A stretch of 64,000 nt of DNA from Candidatus Schekmanbacteria bacterium RIFCSPLOWO2_02_FULL_38_14 (GCA_001790855.1 MGDH01000021.1:18581-82580); one strand, 5' to 3'; positions 1-9,675 are shown, numbered from the stretch's first letter. Notes: generated by a model not told the origin, from the letters alone. A program made the numbers and translations.

Positions 1-704
1 ATCCAATTGCAATACTTTCAGTTGCAGTTGTAGTTGTTGCAGCTCTTTTGATATTTGTTATCCCGACCTTTGCAAAAATGTTTTCAGATTTTGGCGGGAC
101 TCTTCCTGTTCCAACACAGATGGTAATCAATATGAGCCACTTTGCTGCAAGCTGGAAGGGATTAGTCGTAGTTGCTGTAGTAGTTGGAATAATATTTGCT
201 ATCAGAGCTTACGGAAAGACTTCTGCGGGGAGAAAAAACATAGATAAGCTCGTGTTAAAGTTACCGATTTTTGGAGACATCATACGAAAGTCAGCAGTTG
301 CAAAATTCACAAGAACGCTTGGGACATTAATCACAAGCGGAGTCCCTATTCTTGAGGGACTTGATATCGTAGCGAGAACGGCAGGGAATGTAACGATTGC
401 AGATGCAATAATGATGACCCGTATAAGCATTGCAGAAGGTAAGACAATATCCGAGCCATTGGAGAAGACAAAGGTGTTTCCCCCGATGGTTGTGCAGATG
501 ATATCGGTTGGAGAAGCAACAGGTTCCCTTGATGCAATGCTTGGAAAAATAGCTGACTTTTATGAGATAGAGGTTGATAATGCAGTTGATGCGCTGACCT
601 CTCTTATGGAACCAGCCCTGATGGTTGTTCTTGGAGGTGTTGTCGGGTTTATATTAATAGCCATGTATTTGCCTATCTTCACCCTTGCAACATCAATTTC
701 ATGA
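1..704 (+). CDS. pilC: Type IV pilus inner-membrane platform protein PilC, C-terminal part (5' end outside window)
   Basis: The frame is open from the first bases of the window to a TGA at 702-704, so this is the C-terminal third or more of the gene. It shows the second half of the T2SSF fold: a membrane segment near the window start running into the conserved FVIPTFAKMF stretch, a cytoplasmic helical domain with the GVPILEGLD and GEATGSLDAML motifs, and a last hydrophobic segment at the C-terminus. PilC/GspF proteins sit in the inner membrane and couple the PilB/PilT ATPases to pilin assembly and retraction. The following pilS and pilR genes support the pilus rather than the type II secretion assignment. 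Confidence 0.93.
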   Translation, partial: PIAILSVAVVVVAALLIFVIPTFAKMFSDFGGTLPVPTQMVINMSHFAASWKGLVVVAVVVGIIFAIRAYGKTSAGRKNIDKLVLKLPIFGDIIRKSAVAKFTRTLGTLITSGVPILEGLDIVARTAGNVTIADAIMMTRISIAEGKTISEPLEKTKVFPPMVVQMISVGEATGSLDAMLGKIADFYEIEVDNAVDALTSLMEPALMVVLGGVVGFILIAMYLPIFTLATSIS

Positions 705-747
705 TTTAGAAGAGCAAGCAGGGAGAGAAATTCAAATTATAAATACC

Positions 748-2454
748 ATGGCAGAAATTAACTTCAGTTCGCTCAATCCTTCAGGAATCAAATGGCTCAT
801 GACTGCCAGGGTGATTGTTGTCACAGCCCTGCTCGGAACCACTATACTTGTAGAAGCCCAGCATGGTGGTTCTTATATTTCGCCCTATCTTTCTATCCTT
901 TATTTTTTAATAATCGTTACATATTTTCTTACAATTCTTTATTCCCTGCTGCTGAACAGGATAAAAGCCCTTACTCTTTTTGCGTACATCCAGATATTTG
1001 GTGATTTGCTTTTTGACAGTACTTTAATCTATATTACAGGTGGGGTCGGGAGTCCTTTCATATTTCTCTATTTTCTGTCAATTATTGCATCGAGCGTAAT
1101 TTTATTCAGGCAGGGAAGTTTGATTACTGCATCCCTGTCCTGTCTTCTTTTCAGCGCGCTGGCGATTTTTCAGTATAATGATATTCTTCTTCTTCCAATA
1201 CCAACAATACTTTTAGATATTTCTACCATTTCCCTTTCCCTTAACGCCTTATTTTTTAAAGTTTTTTTAAATATAGCTGCCTTTTATCTGGTTGCATTTT
1301 TCAGCAGCAGGGTATCTGAAAGCTTGAGGAGTACACACGAAGAACTTGAGGAGAAAAAAGGGATAGTAAAAGAACTGCAGAACCTTAATGAAAATATATT
1401 GCAAAGCCTGACAAACGGTCTCATAACCACAGATTTAAGCGGCATTATTATTTCATTCAACAAGGCTTCTGAGGAGATAACCGGATGGAGAAGAGGGGAA
1501 GTGGTTGGAAAATGCTGGGACAACTTTTTTCCACAGTTTCCTGCAAGGGAATTGCTTTTAAAAGTCAAAGTATCTCAGGGGAATTCTTTTACATATGAGA
1601 TAGAATTTTTAAAGAATCAGAACATGAAATATCTCGGGTTTACAGTTTCACTTCTTAAAGATGAAGGAGGAAATATTACAGGGTTAATTGGCAATTTCAG
1701 AGACCTTACTGACATCAGAAAGATGGAAGAGTACCTGAAGCGGATTGACAGGCTTGCTGCCATAGGTGAGGTTGCGGCAGGAATGGCTCACGAAATAAGA
1801 AATCCGATGGCATCCATAAGCGGTTCCGTTCAGGTATTGAAGGAAAAGGTAGGGGATAATGGCATAACAGGAAGGCTTATGGATATTGTAATAAAGGAAT
1901 CTGAGAGGCTTGACGGAATAATTAATAATTTTCTTCAGTATGCAAGACCAAAACCTATACAGTTTGTTTTCTGCAATATTAATTACATCTTGAACAGTGT
2001 AGTTACACTTCTTAAGAACAACCCAAAATACGGTTCAAACCTAAATATATCAATCAACTGTGAAACTGAAAACCTTTCTCTGATGGCTGACTCAAAACAG
2101 TTGGAGCAGGTTTTCTGGAACCTGGCAATAAATGCGATGGAAGCAATGCCAAACGGAGGAGACTTAAGGATATTGGTTTCAAGAGACAGGAGGAAAAATC
2201 ATTTTTCAGAAAACTCAAAAAACGATATCCCATATATAAAATTTCTTTTTTCTGATACAGGTGTTGGAATAAGCCATAACAACAGGGCTAAACTGTTTTC
2301 TCCATTTTATACCACAAAAGAGGGAGGGACGGGGCTTGGGCTTGCAATTGTTTACAGAATAGTAGAAGAGCATCACGGGATAATAGAAGTTGAAAGCGAA
2401 CCTGAAAAAGGGTCAAGGTTTATTATTTATCTTCCTGAAAAACAGATGTTATAG
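748..2454 (+). CDS. pilS: PilS-type membrane sensor histidine kinase
   Basis: About 568 residues from the ATG at 748; the frame is open back to an ATG at 685 that overlaps pilC, so the start is uncertain. The N-terminal ~200 residues hold about six membrane segments, as in PilS. A PAS domain follows (TDLSGIIISFNKASEEITGW). The HisKA box MAHEIRNPM carries the phospho-accepting His near residue 348. The ATPase part has an N box (NLAINAMEAMPNGG), a G1 box (DTGVGIS) and a G2 box (GGTGLGLAI). PilS phosphorylates PilR to control pilin transcription. Gene order pilC-pilS-pilR with 60 bp before pilR fits co-transcription. Confidence 0.9.
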   Translation: MAEINFSSLNPSGIKWLMTARVIVVTALLGTTILVEAQHGGSYISPYLSILYFLIIVTYFLTILYSLLLNRIKALTLFAYIQIFGDLLFDSTLIYITGGVGSPFIFLYFLSIIASSVILFRQGSLITASLSCLLFSALAIFQYNDILLLPIPTILLDISTISLSLNALFFKVFLNIAAFYLVAFFSSRVSESLRSTHEELEEKKGIVKELQNLNENILQSLTNGLITTDLSGIIISFNKASEEITGWRRGEVVGKCWDNFFPQFPARELLLKVKVSQGNSFTYEIEFLKNQNMKYLGFTVSLLKDEGGNITGLIGNFRDLTDIRKMEEYLKRIDRLAAIGEVAAGMAHEIRNPMASISGSVQVLKEKVGDNGITGRLMDIVIKESERLDGIINNFLQYARPKPIQFVFCNINYILNSVVTLLKNNPKYGSNLNISINCETENLSLMADSKQLEQVFWNLAINAMEAMPNGGDLRILVSRDRRKNHFSENSKNDIPYIKFLFSDTGVGISHNNRAKLFSPFYTTKEGGTGLGLAIVYRIVEEHHGIIEVESEPEKGSRFIIYLPEKQML

Positions 2455-2514
2455 GATTCAAGGGTTAGAGAAGTCGATTTTGAAAGTAAGCTTGTATATA
2501 AAAGAGGAAACCTA

Positions 2515-3909
2515 ATGGCAAGAATTTTATTGGTTGATGATGAGAAAAACCTGCTTGAGTTTTTAAACATAATGCTTACTCAGGAAGGCTATAATGTTAC
2601 AGTAGCATACGGAGGCAGGGAGGCAATTGATATTCTTCATAAAAATGAATTTGATGTTGTTATAACTGATATCAAAATGCCAAGGGTCAACGGTCTTGAG
2701 GTGCTGAAATTTATAAAAGAAAATTCTCCTGATACAATAGTCATAATGATTACTGCCTTTGCATCTCATGAAACTGCTGTTGAAGCCATGAAAGCAGGCG
2801 CCTATGATTACATCACAAAACCTTTTAATAATGACCAGATAAAATTAGTAATAAAAAAAGCAGTTGAAAAAAGGTTGCTCGTTAGAGAGAACCTCTATCT
2901 TAAGAGAAAACTGGGGAAAGAAGCCGATTCCCGCGACATCATCGGGAAATCAGAGAAGATAAAGGAAGTTTTTGACCTTGTTGAAAAAGTTGCAAAAACT
3001 AATAGCACAGTGCTTATCTACGGAGAAAGCGGAACAGGAAAAGAGCTTGTGGCAAGAGCCATTCATCAAAATAGCAACCGCACTGATAAGCCCTTTGAGA
3101 CAATCAACTGCGGAGCGCTTCTTGATACATTGCTTGAGAGTGAGCTTTTCGGGCATGAAAAGGGCGCTTTTACAGATGCTGTAAATCTCAAGGAAGGGCT
3201 TTTTGAAGTTGCTGACGGAGGGACATTGTTTCTTGATGAGATTGCTGAGACATCTCCCTCAACTCAGGTTAAGCTTCTCAGGGTTCTTCAGGAAATGGAA
3301 TTAAAGCGAGTTGGAGGAACAAAGACAATAAAGGTTGATGTGAGAATAATAGTAGCTACAAATAAGAACCTGAGAGACAGGGTAATAAACGGTTCTTTCA
3401 GGGAAGACCTTTTTTACAGGATTAATGTATTCCCGATTTTTATGCCTCCGTTAAGGGAAAGAACAGAGGATATTGATAACCTTGCGGAGTTTTTTGTTGA
3501 CAGGTTCTGCCTTAAACTCGGAAGAAAACCTCCCCAGATTCTTCCTCAGACAATGGAGGGTTTAAAGTCTTATGCCTGGCCCGGGAATGTGAGAGAACTT
3601 GAGAATGTTATTGAGAGAGTAATGATTCTCTGTACCGGCAACAGGGTTTTTCCCAAGGATTTGCCGGAGGAGATTTTAAAAGGTGAAAAAGAAATTATTT
3701 CTAAAGTCAAGAGACAGGAAGAGGAATTAAAGATTCCTGAGATTGCATCTGAAGGAATAGATTTTGAAAAAGTTGTTGGAAATATAGAAAAAAATCTGCT
3801 CATGGAGGCTTTAAAAAAAACTGATGGAAGAAAAACAAAGGCAGCAGAACTTTTAAAAATAAGTTTCCGTTCTTTCAGGTATCTTCTGGATAAATATAAT
3901 TTGGGATGA
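2515..3909 (+). CDS. pilR: PilR-type sigma-54-dependent response regulator
   Basis: 464 residues with the full NtrC architecture. The receiver domain (residues 1-120) has acidic D8/D9 and phospho-acceptor D52 (VITDIKMP). The AAA+ domain has Walker A GESGTGKE at about 170-177 and a Walker B region GGTLFLDEIAE. The C-terminal Fis-type helix-turn-helix includes KTDGRKTKAAELL. The sigma-54-contacting loop, normally GAFTGA, reads GAFTDA at residues 217-222. The partner is the upstream pilS. In the family, PilR activates sigma-54 transcription of pilA; no pilA is in this window. Confidence 0.9.
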   Translation: MARILLVDDEKNLLEFLNIMLTQEGYNVTVAYGGREAIDILHKNEFDVVITDIKMPRVNGLEVLKFIKENSPDTIVIMITAFASHETAVEAMKAGAYDYITKPFNNDQIKLVIKKAVEKRLLVRENLYLKRKLGKEADSRDIIGKSEKIKEVFDLVEKVAKTNSTVLIYGESGTGKELVARAIHQNSNRTDKPFETINCGALLDTLLESELFGHEKGAFTDAVNLKEGLFEVADGGTLFLDEIAETSPSTQVKLLRVLQEMELKRVGGTKTIKVDVRIIVATNKNLRDRVINGSFREDLFYRINVFPIFMPPLRERTEDIDNLAEFFVDRFCLKLGRKPPQILPQTMEGLKSYAWPGNVRELENVIERVMILCTGNRVFPKDLPEEILKGEKEIISKVKRQEEELKIPEIASEGIDFEKVVGNIEKNLLMEALKKTDGRKTKAAELLKISFRSFRYLLDKYNLG

Positions 3910-3916
3910 AGAAATA

Positions 3917-3938
3917 AGGGGCGGCTTTAGTCGCTCCT
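3917..3938. repeat. Intergenic palindrome after pilR
   Basis: A 9-bp stem (two G-U pairs) with a TTTA loop, in the 62 bp between the convergent ends of pilR and acsA. Read on the minus strand it has the CTAAAG core seen in hairpins at 11901 and 45580. It could serve as a bidirectional terminator, but no clean U-tract follows on either side. Confidence 0.5.
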
Positions 3939-3971
3939 ATCTGCAGATTACAACTTATCGCTTATAACTTT

Positions 3972-5915
3972 TTATTCCTCTTCCTCATATCTTTTCTTTA
4001 AATCATTAATGACATTTGAATCAGCAAGCGTTGTGGTATCTCCAAGGGTTCGTCCCTCAGCAATATCACGGAGAAGCCTTCGCATTATTTTTCCGCTTCT
4101 TGTTTTTGGAAGTTCAGGGGAGAAGAAAAGGTCGTCAGGTCTTGCAAGGGCTCCAATCTTTTTCACAACATGCTCCTTGAGCTCATCAATAAGTTCTTTT
4201 GACTGTGTTACACCTTCTTTGAGTGTCACAAAAACTGCCAATGCCTGCCCCTTCAATTCGTGGCTTTTCCCTATGGCAGCAGCCTCAGCCACTGATTTGT
4301 GGTCAACAAGGGCACTTTCAACTTCCATTGTGCCTATTCTGTGGCCTGCAACATTTATTACATCATCAACCCTTCCCATTATCCAGAAATATCCATCCTT
4401 ATCTTTTTTTGCGCCATCTCCTGTAAAATAAATGTCCTTGTATTTGCTCCAGTACTGCTGGACATACCGGTCAGGGTCACCGTATATTGTTCTCAGCATT
4501 GAGGGCCAGGGTTTTTTCAAAACTAGAAATCCTCCTGCATTCGAAGGCACCTCAATTCCCTTCTCATCAAGAACTGCAGCCTCAATCCCCGGGAATGGTA
4601 TTGTTGCAGAACCAGGCTTTGTTGCCACTACTCCTGGGATAGGGGTTATCATAATCATACCTGTTTCAGTCTGCCACCATGTATCAACAATCGGGCATTT
4701 TTCATTTCCTATGTTTTTCTGATACCACATCCAGGCTTCAGGGTTTATTGGTTCCCCAACTGTTCCAAGAAGTCTTAATGATAAAAGGTTTCTCTTTTTG
4801 GGCCATTCCTCACCCCATTTCATAAATGTCCTGATTGCCGTAGGTGCTGTGTAGAAAACAGTAACTCCGTATTTTTCAATAATTTGCCAGAATCTGTCTT
4901 TTTCAGGATAATCCGGGGCACCTTCATACATTACTGTTGTCTGCCCGTTTGCAAGCGGTCCGTAAACAATGTAGCTGTGACCTGTTACCCAACCAATGTC
5001 AGCAGTGCACCAGAAAACATCTTCTTTCTTTAAATCAAAAACCCATTTTGTTGTAATATAAACACCTGTCAGGTATCCTCCGGTTGTGTGGACAATCCCT
5101 TTTGGCTTTCCAGTGGTTCCACTTGTATAGAGGATATAAAGCATATCCTCGCTGTCCATTTCTTCAGGCTTGCAGTAAAGCTCTGCTTCTTCCATCAAAT
5201 CATTCCACCAGTGGTCTCTTCCATCCTTCATATGAGCCCCGGATTCCTCTCCGACTCTTTTCACAACTATTACATTTTCGATTGATGGTGTACTCTTCAG
5301 GGCTTCATCAACATTTCTCTTGAGGGGAAGAATATTTCCTCTTCTGTAACTTCCATCAGAAGTTATGAGGAGTTTTGACTGTGAATCGTTGATTCTGTCT
5401 TTCAGGGACTCAGCGCTGAATCCACCGAAAACAACGCTGTGAGGCGCGCCGATTCTTGTGCAGGCAAGCATTGCTATCGGGAGTTCAGGAATCATTGGCA
5501 TGTAAATAGTTATCCTGTCTCCCTTTTTAACCCCAAGTTTTTTCAGCACATTGGCAAACTTGTTGACTTCCCTGTAGAGGTCCCAGTAGGTCAGAACCTT
5601 TTCATCGCCGGGTTCTCCCTCCCATATTATTGCCGCCTTTGTTTTTTTGGGAGTGTTGATATGGCGGTCAAGACAATTGTATGAGACATTGATTTTTCCG
5701 TTAACAAACCACTTTGCCCACGGAGGATTCCACTCAAGGATTTTATCCCATTTTTTAAACCAGTGAAGTTCTCCTGCTATCTTTTCCCAAAATGCCTCAG
5801 AGTTTTTCCCTTCTTCGTAGACTTTCTTTTTTGCAATAGCATTCTTCTTGAATTCCTTTGAAGGTTTAAATTTTCTGGTTTCAACAAGAAGAGCTTCTAT
5901 TGGTTTTTGACTCAT
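3972..5915 (-). CDS. acsA: Acetyl-CoA synthetase (AMP-forming)
   Basis: 647 residues, the usual length for bacterial Acs. It converts acetate, ATP and CoA to acetyl-CoA, AMP and PPi in the cytoplasm. The adenylate-forming P-loop [11 protein letters not shown] lies at about 262-272 and the acyl-adenylate motif is TWWQTETGM. The C-terminal catalytic loop [13 protein letters not shown] carries the lysine (about residue 608) that is reversibly acetylated in this family. A good ribosome binding site (AAAGGAGG) precedes the ATG at 5915. It is a single gene, convergent with pilR, and would serve acetate assimilation or scavenging. Confidence 0.95.
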   Translation of the reverse strand: MSQKPIEALLVETRKFKPSKEFKKNAIAKKKVYEEGKNSEAFWEKIAGELHWFKKWDKILEWNPPWAKWFVNGKINVSYNCLDRHINTPKKTKAAIIWEGEPGDEKVLTYWDLYREVNKFANVLKKLGVKKGDRITIYMPMIPELPIAMLACTRIGAPHSVVFGGFSAESLKDRINDSQSKLLITSDGSYRRGNILPLKRNVDEALKSTPSIENVIVVKRVGEESGAHMKDGRDHWWNDLMEEAELYCKPEEMDSEDMLYILYTSGTTGKPKGIVHTTGGYLTGVYITTKWVFDLKKEDVFWCTADIGWVTGHSYIVYGPLANGQTTVMYEGAPDYPEKDRFWQIIEKYGVTVFYTAPTAIRTFMKWGEEWPKKRNLLSLRLLGTVGEPINPEAWMWYQKNIGNEKCPIVDTWWQTETGMIMITPIPGVVATKPGSATIPFPGIEAAVLDEKGIEVPSNAGGFLVLKKPWPSMLRTIYGDPDRYVQQYWSKYKDIYFTGDGAKKDKDGYFWIMGRVDDVINVAGHRIGTMEVESALVDHKSVAEAAAIGKSHELKGQALAVFVTLKEGVTQSKELIDELKEHVVKKIGALARPDDLFFSPELPKTRSGKIMRRLLRDIAEGRTLGDTTTLADSNVINDLKKRYEEEE

Positions 5916-5972
5916 ACAGTCCTCCTTTAAAATAAAATATTAAATATTAAAAATAAAAATGTTGTATGATTT

Positions 5973-6332
5973 TCACTCGCCATAGATTATGAGGGTTTTT
6001 TGTTTGTAGAGTTCAAAAAGAGGGGTTCCAATATTAAGAATGCGTATATCCATATGATAAACTTGTGTCATTCCTGCTTCCTTCATGACTTCATTAATTT
6101 TGTCCATATCCCACTCTGCTGTTATTCCAAGACCGCTAAATGGTTCACGAAATCTATGTATTTTAATCTGGCATTTTTTAGAGCCAACCGGTGTGTTGTT
6201 ATAATTTGTATCATAGGGGATGGTTACGTACTTAAAGATTCTCCCTCCGTTATTAAAAAAGAATCCGCATCCATTCAATAACAATGTGACTAATAATAAA
6301 AAGAATAAAAAGTAATATTTTCTAGTCGCCAT
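5973..6332 (-). CDS. Small lipoprotein, TRL-like family
   Basis: 119 residues with a type II signal peptide: basic start, hydrophobic stretch, lipobox LLNGC near residues 18-22. The body starts with a typical TRL-like phrase (YVTIPYDTNYNNTPVGSKKC) and ends with ...IIYGE, matching the ...IVYGD ending of the upstream neighbour. The function of TRL-like proteins is unknown to me. It overlaps the upstream TRL gene by 11 bp, so the two form an operon of paralogues. Confidence 0.7.
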   Translation of the reverse strand: MATRKYYFLFFLLLVTLLLNGCGFFFNNGGRIFKYVTIPYDTNYNNTPVGSKKCQIKIHRFREPFSGLGITAEWDMDKINEVMKEAGMTQVYHMDIRILNIGTPLFELYKQKTLIIYGE

Positions 6333-6621
6333 ATACTATTGTTGTTCTTATTGCAAACAGACCGCTTAAAAATACTAAATCTTTATAATCAGCATGCCTT
6401 ATTATTTTAAGACCGCCGTTGTCTGCAGCAGCTTTTGAACCAGCGTTGCCAAAGGCGAAGAACCATAAAATTACATAGGCGGAAGCTTTTCCCTGTTTTG
6501 TTCCAAGCTCTGTCTTGCTGAAATCTATATCAAGCGGTTGCTGAACGTAGTAAAAACATCCCGAAAGAATGAAAGTTAAAAGGCTTAGAAAGATTACTGC
6601 ATTAAACAAATTTTTTTTCAT
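6322..6621 (-). CDS. Small lipoprotein, TRL-like family
   Basis: 99 residues. Signal peptide with lipobox LSGC near residues 19-22, then the TRL-like core: ELGTKQGKASAY, a W/F-rich FGNAG segment and the end KIIRHADYKDL, closing with IVYGD. The mature protein is expected to be membrane-anchored; its function is unknown. It is the first gene of a two-gene operon with the 119-residue paralogue. An AT-rich stretch of about 200 bp separates it from the divergently transcribed gene at 6820 and probably contains both promoters. Confidence 0.72.
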   Translation of the reverse strand: MKKNLFNAVIFLSLLTFILSGCFYYVQQPLDIDFSKTELGTKQGKASAYVILWFFAFGNAGSKAAADNGGLKIIRHADYKDLVFLSGLFAIRTTIVYGD

Positions 6622-6819
6622 TAAATTACCTTTCTCTTTTAAAATGAAACTTGCAAATACTTTATTTCTTTTGATGAAAAGTCAAGAAAAAATTTTTATA
6701 TAATGTTTGACTATGCAGGGGAAACGGCATAAATTAGAAAAAGAAAAAATAAATATTTATAAATGGCAAGTAAAATATTTTTTTAATTGTTTGTTTAAAT
6801 TTTTTAAGGAGGTTGTTGC

Positions 6820-7338
6820 ATGGAAAAAACCAGAGAAGAGATTGAAAAGGAGATAACAAATTTTCTTGACGGAGGAGGATACTGCGCGCTTGGGACGTGC
6901 AAGGATAATATTCCAAGGGTTACACCTGTTTCTTTTGAAAGCGAGGGTATGAATTTGTGGATAGTTGGAGACCCGGGCGGGAAAATTGAAAATATCAAGG
7001 CAAACCCGATGGTTTCAGCCGGTGTTTATTCAAGGATTGAAGATGACAAGGATAATATAAGCCTTCAGATATTCGGGAAAGCAGAACTTGTTACATACGA
7101 CTCGAATCAGAATGAGTTTATGGACAGGGCAAAGAAAAGGGGAATGATTGATAGGCTTGAATCAAGGAGAAATAAGCAGACAGGACTTGTATATTCTCCG
7201 TTCCTTAAAAAAGAGCTTCCAATGGAGGATATTCTGAGAAGGATTGCATTCATAAAAATTATTCCTGACGAGGTTGTATATCTTCATATTAAAACTCAGG
7301 GAGGAGGAACGTACAAGGCGAAATGGAAAAGGCAGTAA
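6820..7338 (+). CDS. Pyridoxamine 5'-phosphate oxidase-like flavin-binding protein
   Basis: 172 residues with the split-barrel FMN-binding fold: the N-terminal TNFLDGGGYCALGTC...PRVTPVSF segment and the central GGKIENIKANPMVSAGVY segment are typical of the PNPOx-like superfamily. Family members bind FMN, F420 or haem and reduce small molecules; the substrate cannot be told from sequence. A strong ribosome binding site (AAGGAGG) sits 7 bases before the ATG. It appears to be monocistronic and is followed by palindromic repeats. Confidence 0.75.
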   Translation: MEKTREEIEKEITNFLDGGGYCALGTCKDNIPRVTPVSFESEGMNLWIVGDPGGKIENIKANPMVSAGVYSRIEDDKDNISLQIFGKAELVTYDSNQNEFMDRAKKRGMIDRLESRRNKQTGLVYSPFLKKELPMEDILRRIAFIKIIPDEVVYLHIKTQGGGTYKAKWKRQ

Positions 7339-7431
7339 GAGAGTAAGGGTTTAGAAATGGGAATTAATTATTAGCATCTTTTTGAAAAAGAAATTGGAAC
7401 TTCCTGCGGCAAGCTTCAGGAAATTTTCGAA

Positions 7432-7463
7432 AAGTAGGGGCGTTAAATTTAACGCCCCTACTT
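7432..7463. repeat. Perfect 32-bp palindrome
   Basis: AAGTAGGGGCGTTAAA followed directly by its reverse complement. It forms a 13-14 bp stem around the AT centre. It lies three bases before the first copy of the 62-bp inverted repeat and could terminate the 6820 gene. Confidence 0.75.
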
Positions 7464-7465
7464 AA

Positions 7466-7527
7466 CGCAGGCTACCTGTCCCTGCCTGCGGTAGGCAGGT
7501 GCCGACAGGCAGGAAGTCTGCGGCTAC
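7466..7527 (+). repeat. 62-bp GC-rich repeat element, copy 1
   Basis: A GC-rich 62-bp element in AT-rich DNA, built from nested CTGCC/GGCAG palindromes and ending in CGGCTAC. Its reverse complement occurs at 8355-8416 with only two differences (60 of 62 identical). The two copies flank the methyltransferase gene in opposite orientation. Confidence 0.85.
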
Positions 7528-7552
7528 CTGCAAGGAATTTGGATAATCAAAA

Positions 7553-8305
7553 ATGGAAGAGCATAGAATGAGAAGACCAAGTCTCGGAGGGGACCCCGGT
7601 GCATGGAAGGGGAAGGAAGTTTCACAATATGACACGATGCAGAACATTGTCATTCCTAAAAAGGATGAAATGCTTGATGTGATTGTGTCTATGATTCCTT
7701 TTAAAAGCGACAAACCCCTTAAGATAATGGAAATAGGCTCAGGACTTGGCGCGCTTACCCAGAGATTGTTGGGCAAATATCCTAAGGCAGGTTTTTTATG
7801 TCTTGATGGTTCAGAGGAGATGATTAGAAATGGAGGAGAACGGCTCAGGAATTTTCAGGAAAGGATCAGATTCCAGCTGATAAATTTTAACAACCCAAAA
7901 TGGATAAATGGGATTGAAGGGAAACTTGATCTTGTTTGTTCCTCACTCACGCTTCACTACCTTGCAACAAGGAGAAGAAAGGAATTTTTCAAAGAGGTTT
8001 CCGGAATCTTGAAGAAGAATGGTATGTTAATATATTCCTGCGCTGTAAGGGCTAATTCTCCGTTTGTTCAGAAAATTTTTGTAAAAGTTCACAGGCAATA
8101 CTTGCTGGATAAAATTTTTGAAGTCATGGGTATGAGACTGACTGATAAGGAATTGGATGAAAAATTTAAAAAGAGAAGAGATAAGATGGGAATTAACCCA
8201 ATGACTCCTGAAAACCATCTTGAATACATGAGAAAAGCTAAATTTTCAAAGGCAGAATTTATCTGGAAGCACAGGCATTATGCGATTTTTATGGGAGTGA
8301 AATAA
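7553..8305 (+). CDS. Class I SAM-dependent methyltransferase
   Basis: 250 residues with a Rossmann methyltransferase core: motif I IMEIGSGLGALTQRLL near residue 62, an acidic D (LCLDGSEEM) at the end of strand 2, and SSLTLHYL at motif IV/post-IV. The acceptor substrate is unknown. An alternative ATG at 7568 has a better spaced GGAAGAG upstream and may be the true start. The gene lies alone between two inverted copies of a 62-bp repeat (7466-7527 and 8355-8416), so it may have moved as a cassette. Confidence 0.82.
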   Translation: MEEHRMRRPSLGGDPGAWKGKEVSQYDTMQNIVIPKKDEMLDVIVSMIPFKSDKPLKIMEIGSGLGALTQRLLGKYPKAGFLCLDGSEEMIRNGGERLRNFQERIRFQLINFNNPKWINGIEGKLDLVCSSLTLHYLATRRRKEFFKEVSGILKKNGMLIYSCAVRANSPFVQKIFVKVHRQYLLDKIFEVMGMRLTDKELDEKFKKRRDKMGINPMTPENHLEYMRKAKFSKAEFIWKHRHYAIFMGVK

Positions 8306-8354
8306 TTAACTAATAACTTATAACCAGCGACTAATAACAAAAATTAAAAATGGG

Positions 8355-8416
8355 GTAGCCGCAGGCTTCCTGCCTGTCGGCACCTGCCTGCCGCAGGCAG
8401 GGACAGGTAGCCTGCG
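8355..8416 (-). repeat. 62-bp GC-rich repeat element, copy 2 (inverted)
   Basis: Reverse complement of the 7466-7527 element with two C/T differences. The core CCTGCCTGCCGCAGGCAGG is a 9-bp stem with a single-base loop. The shorter palindromes at 49297-49316 and 21668-21701 share the CCTG(C/T)CTGC theme. Confidence 0.85.
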
Positions 8417-8484
8417 TTTTTTAGCATGAAAAAATTTGGGAAAAACAAAATGAGAGGTTCATTTCGTTAACAATTGATTAGTAG

Positions 8485-8503
8485 GTCAGGCGTCTCGCCT
8501 GAC
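8485..8503. terminator. Hairpin followed by TATTTTC, possible terminator
   Basis: A perfect 8-bp stem, GTCAGGCG-TCT-CGCCTGAC, followed on the plus strand by TATTTTC. It lies between the 3' ends of the methyltransferase gene and the convergent alcohol dehydrogenase, where a terminator is expected. Confidence 0.45.
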
Positions 8504-8549
8504 TATTTTCTTTCGCTGAAATGACATAAAGAAACATATAACATCATAT

Positions 8550-9602
8550 TCACGGTTGAAGCAGAACCTTCAGCGAATTCCTGCTGTTTGCAAGCCTGAA
8601 TCCTTCTTCCCATTCACTTAAAGGGAGAATATCAGAGATAATTGGTTTAAGGTTGAGTTTTCCTGTTTCAAGAAGCCTTAAAGTCTTAATCCACGCAATA
8701 GTCGGGTCGCCCCTGCAGCCAAGCAGGTCTATCTGCTTCACCATTATTTTTTTTGAGGCATCAATTTCTACAGCATGATATCCTGCTCCTGCCAAGACCA
8801 CCCTGCCGCAGGTTTTTACTATATCAAGAGCCTGATTGACTGCTTTCCCAGAGCCTGCAATCTCTACAACAACATCAAATCCTTCAAAATTTGTTATATC
8901 CTTTGTTCTCTGAAAAAGGTCTTCCTCGTCTACATTTATGGTAAAATCTGCTCCGAGAGTTTTTGCAATCTCAAGCCTTTTTTCATCAGCCTTAAGTCCT
9001 GTTACTACAACTGGCCAGGCACCTGACAGTTTTGCAATCTGCAACAAGCACAGACCTATTGGTCCCGGTCCAAGTATTGCCACTGATTCGCCTGTCTTAA
9101 CCTTTGCTCTCAGTTCAAGGGCGTTTATTGCTATTGCGAGAGGCTGACAGAGGGCTGCTTCTTCGAATGAGGTTTTATCAGGAATCTTGTGAACATTCTT
9201 TGCAGGAAGCGGAAGATATTTTGAAAATGCTCCCTGATAGAGCATAAAAGAACTGGCAAATTTGCAGAGGTTATTTCTTCCGCTTAAGCAGAGCGGGCAG
9301 ATGCCGCAGGAATCAATTGAGACTTCTGCAACGACTCTGTCTCCCTTGTTGATTCCGCTTGCCTTTTCTCCTGCTTCAATTACAACTCCGGAGAGTTCGT
9401 GCCCAAGCCCAACCTGTTTTACATTTAATATACTTTTTGGAAATCCGTCTCTCCATATGTTCAACTCAGTTCCACAGATTCCGCAGAGTTTCACTTCAAC
9501 TATGACATCTTCAGGCGAATAGACGGTCTTTCCAATTACAGGCTCTGGAATTTCTTCAAGCAAAAAGCTTGAGTCTTCTATATGGCAAACAAGTGATTGC
9601 AT
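8550..9602 (-). CDS. Zinc-dependent alcohol dehydrogenase, medium-chain family (threonine/sorbitol dehydrogenase-like)
   Basis: 350 residues. Catalytic zinc ligands are C43 (LCGICGTE) and H68-E69 (GLGHEL); structural zinc cysteines are C99, C102, C105 and C113. The NAD(P)-binding motif GPGPIG follows at about 178-183. The two-zinc layout matches threonine and polyol dehydrogenases, which oxidise secondary alcohols, but the substrate cannot be named. It lies downstream of, and in the same orientation as, the pterin oxidoreductase and the TPP enzyme, with a 190-bp gap that holds an A-rich inverted repeat. Confidence 0.88.
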   Translation of the reverse strand: MQSLVCHIEDSSFLLEEIPEPVIGKTVYSPEDVIVEVKLCGICGTELNIWRDGFPKSILNVKQVGLGHELSGVVIEAGEKASGINKGDRVVAEVSIDSCGICPLCLSGRNNLCKFASSFMLYQGAFSKYLPLPAKNVHKIPDKTSFEEAALCQPLAIAINALELRAKVKTGESVAILGPGPIGLCLLQIAKLSGAWPVVVTGLKADEKRLEIAKTLGADFTINVDEEDLFQRTKDITNFEGFDVVVEIAGSGKAVNQALDIVKTCGRVVLAGAGYHAVEIDASKKIMVKQIDLLGCRGDPTIAWIKTLRLLETGKLNLKPIISDILPLSEWEEGFRLANSRNSLKVLLQP

Positions 9603-9675
9603 ATCAAATCCCTATTTTTTAAAATACTGTATTTGGTGAGTGAGCTAATGTCAATTGTCAAAGCATAGGGCATTA

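Noticed and set aside
4009-4431. 140-codon open frame antisense to acsA
   Set aside because: Its codons mirror a highly conserved gene on the other strand; no start site or similarity.
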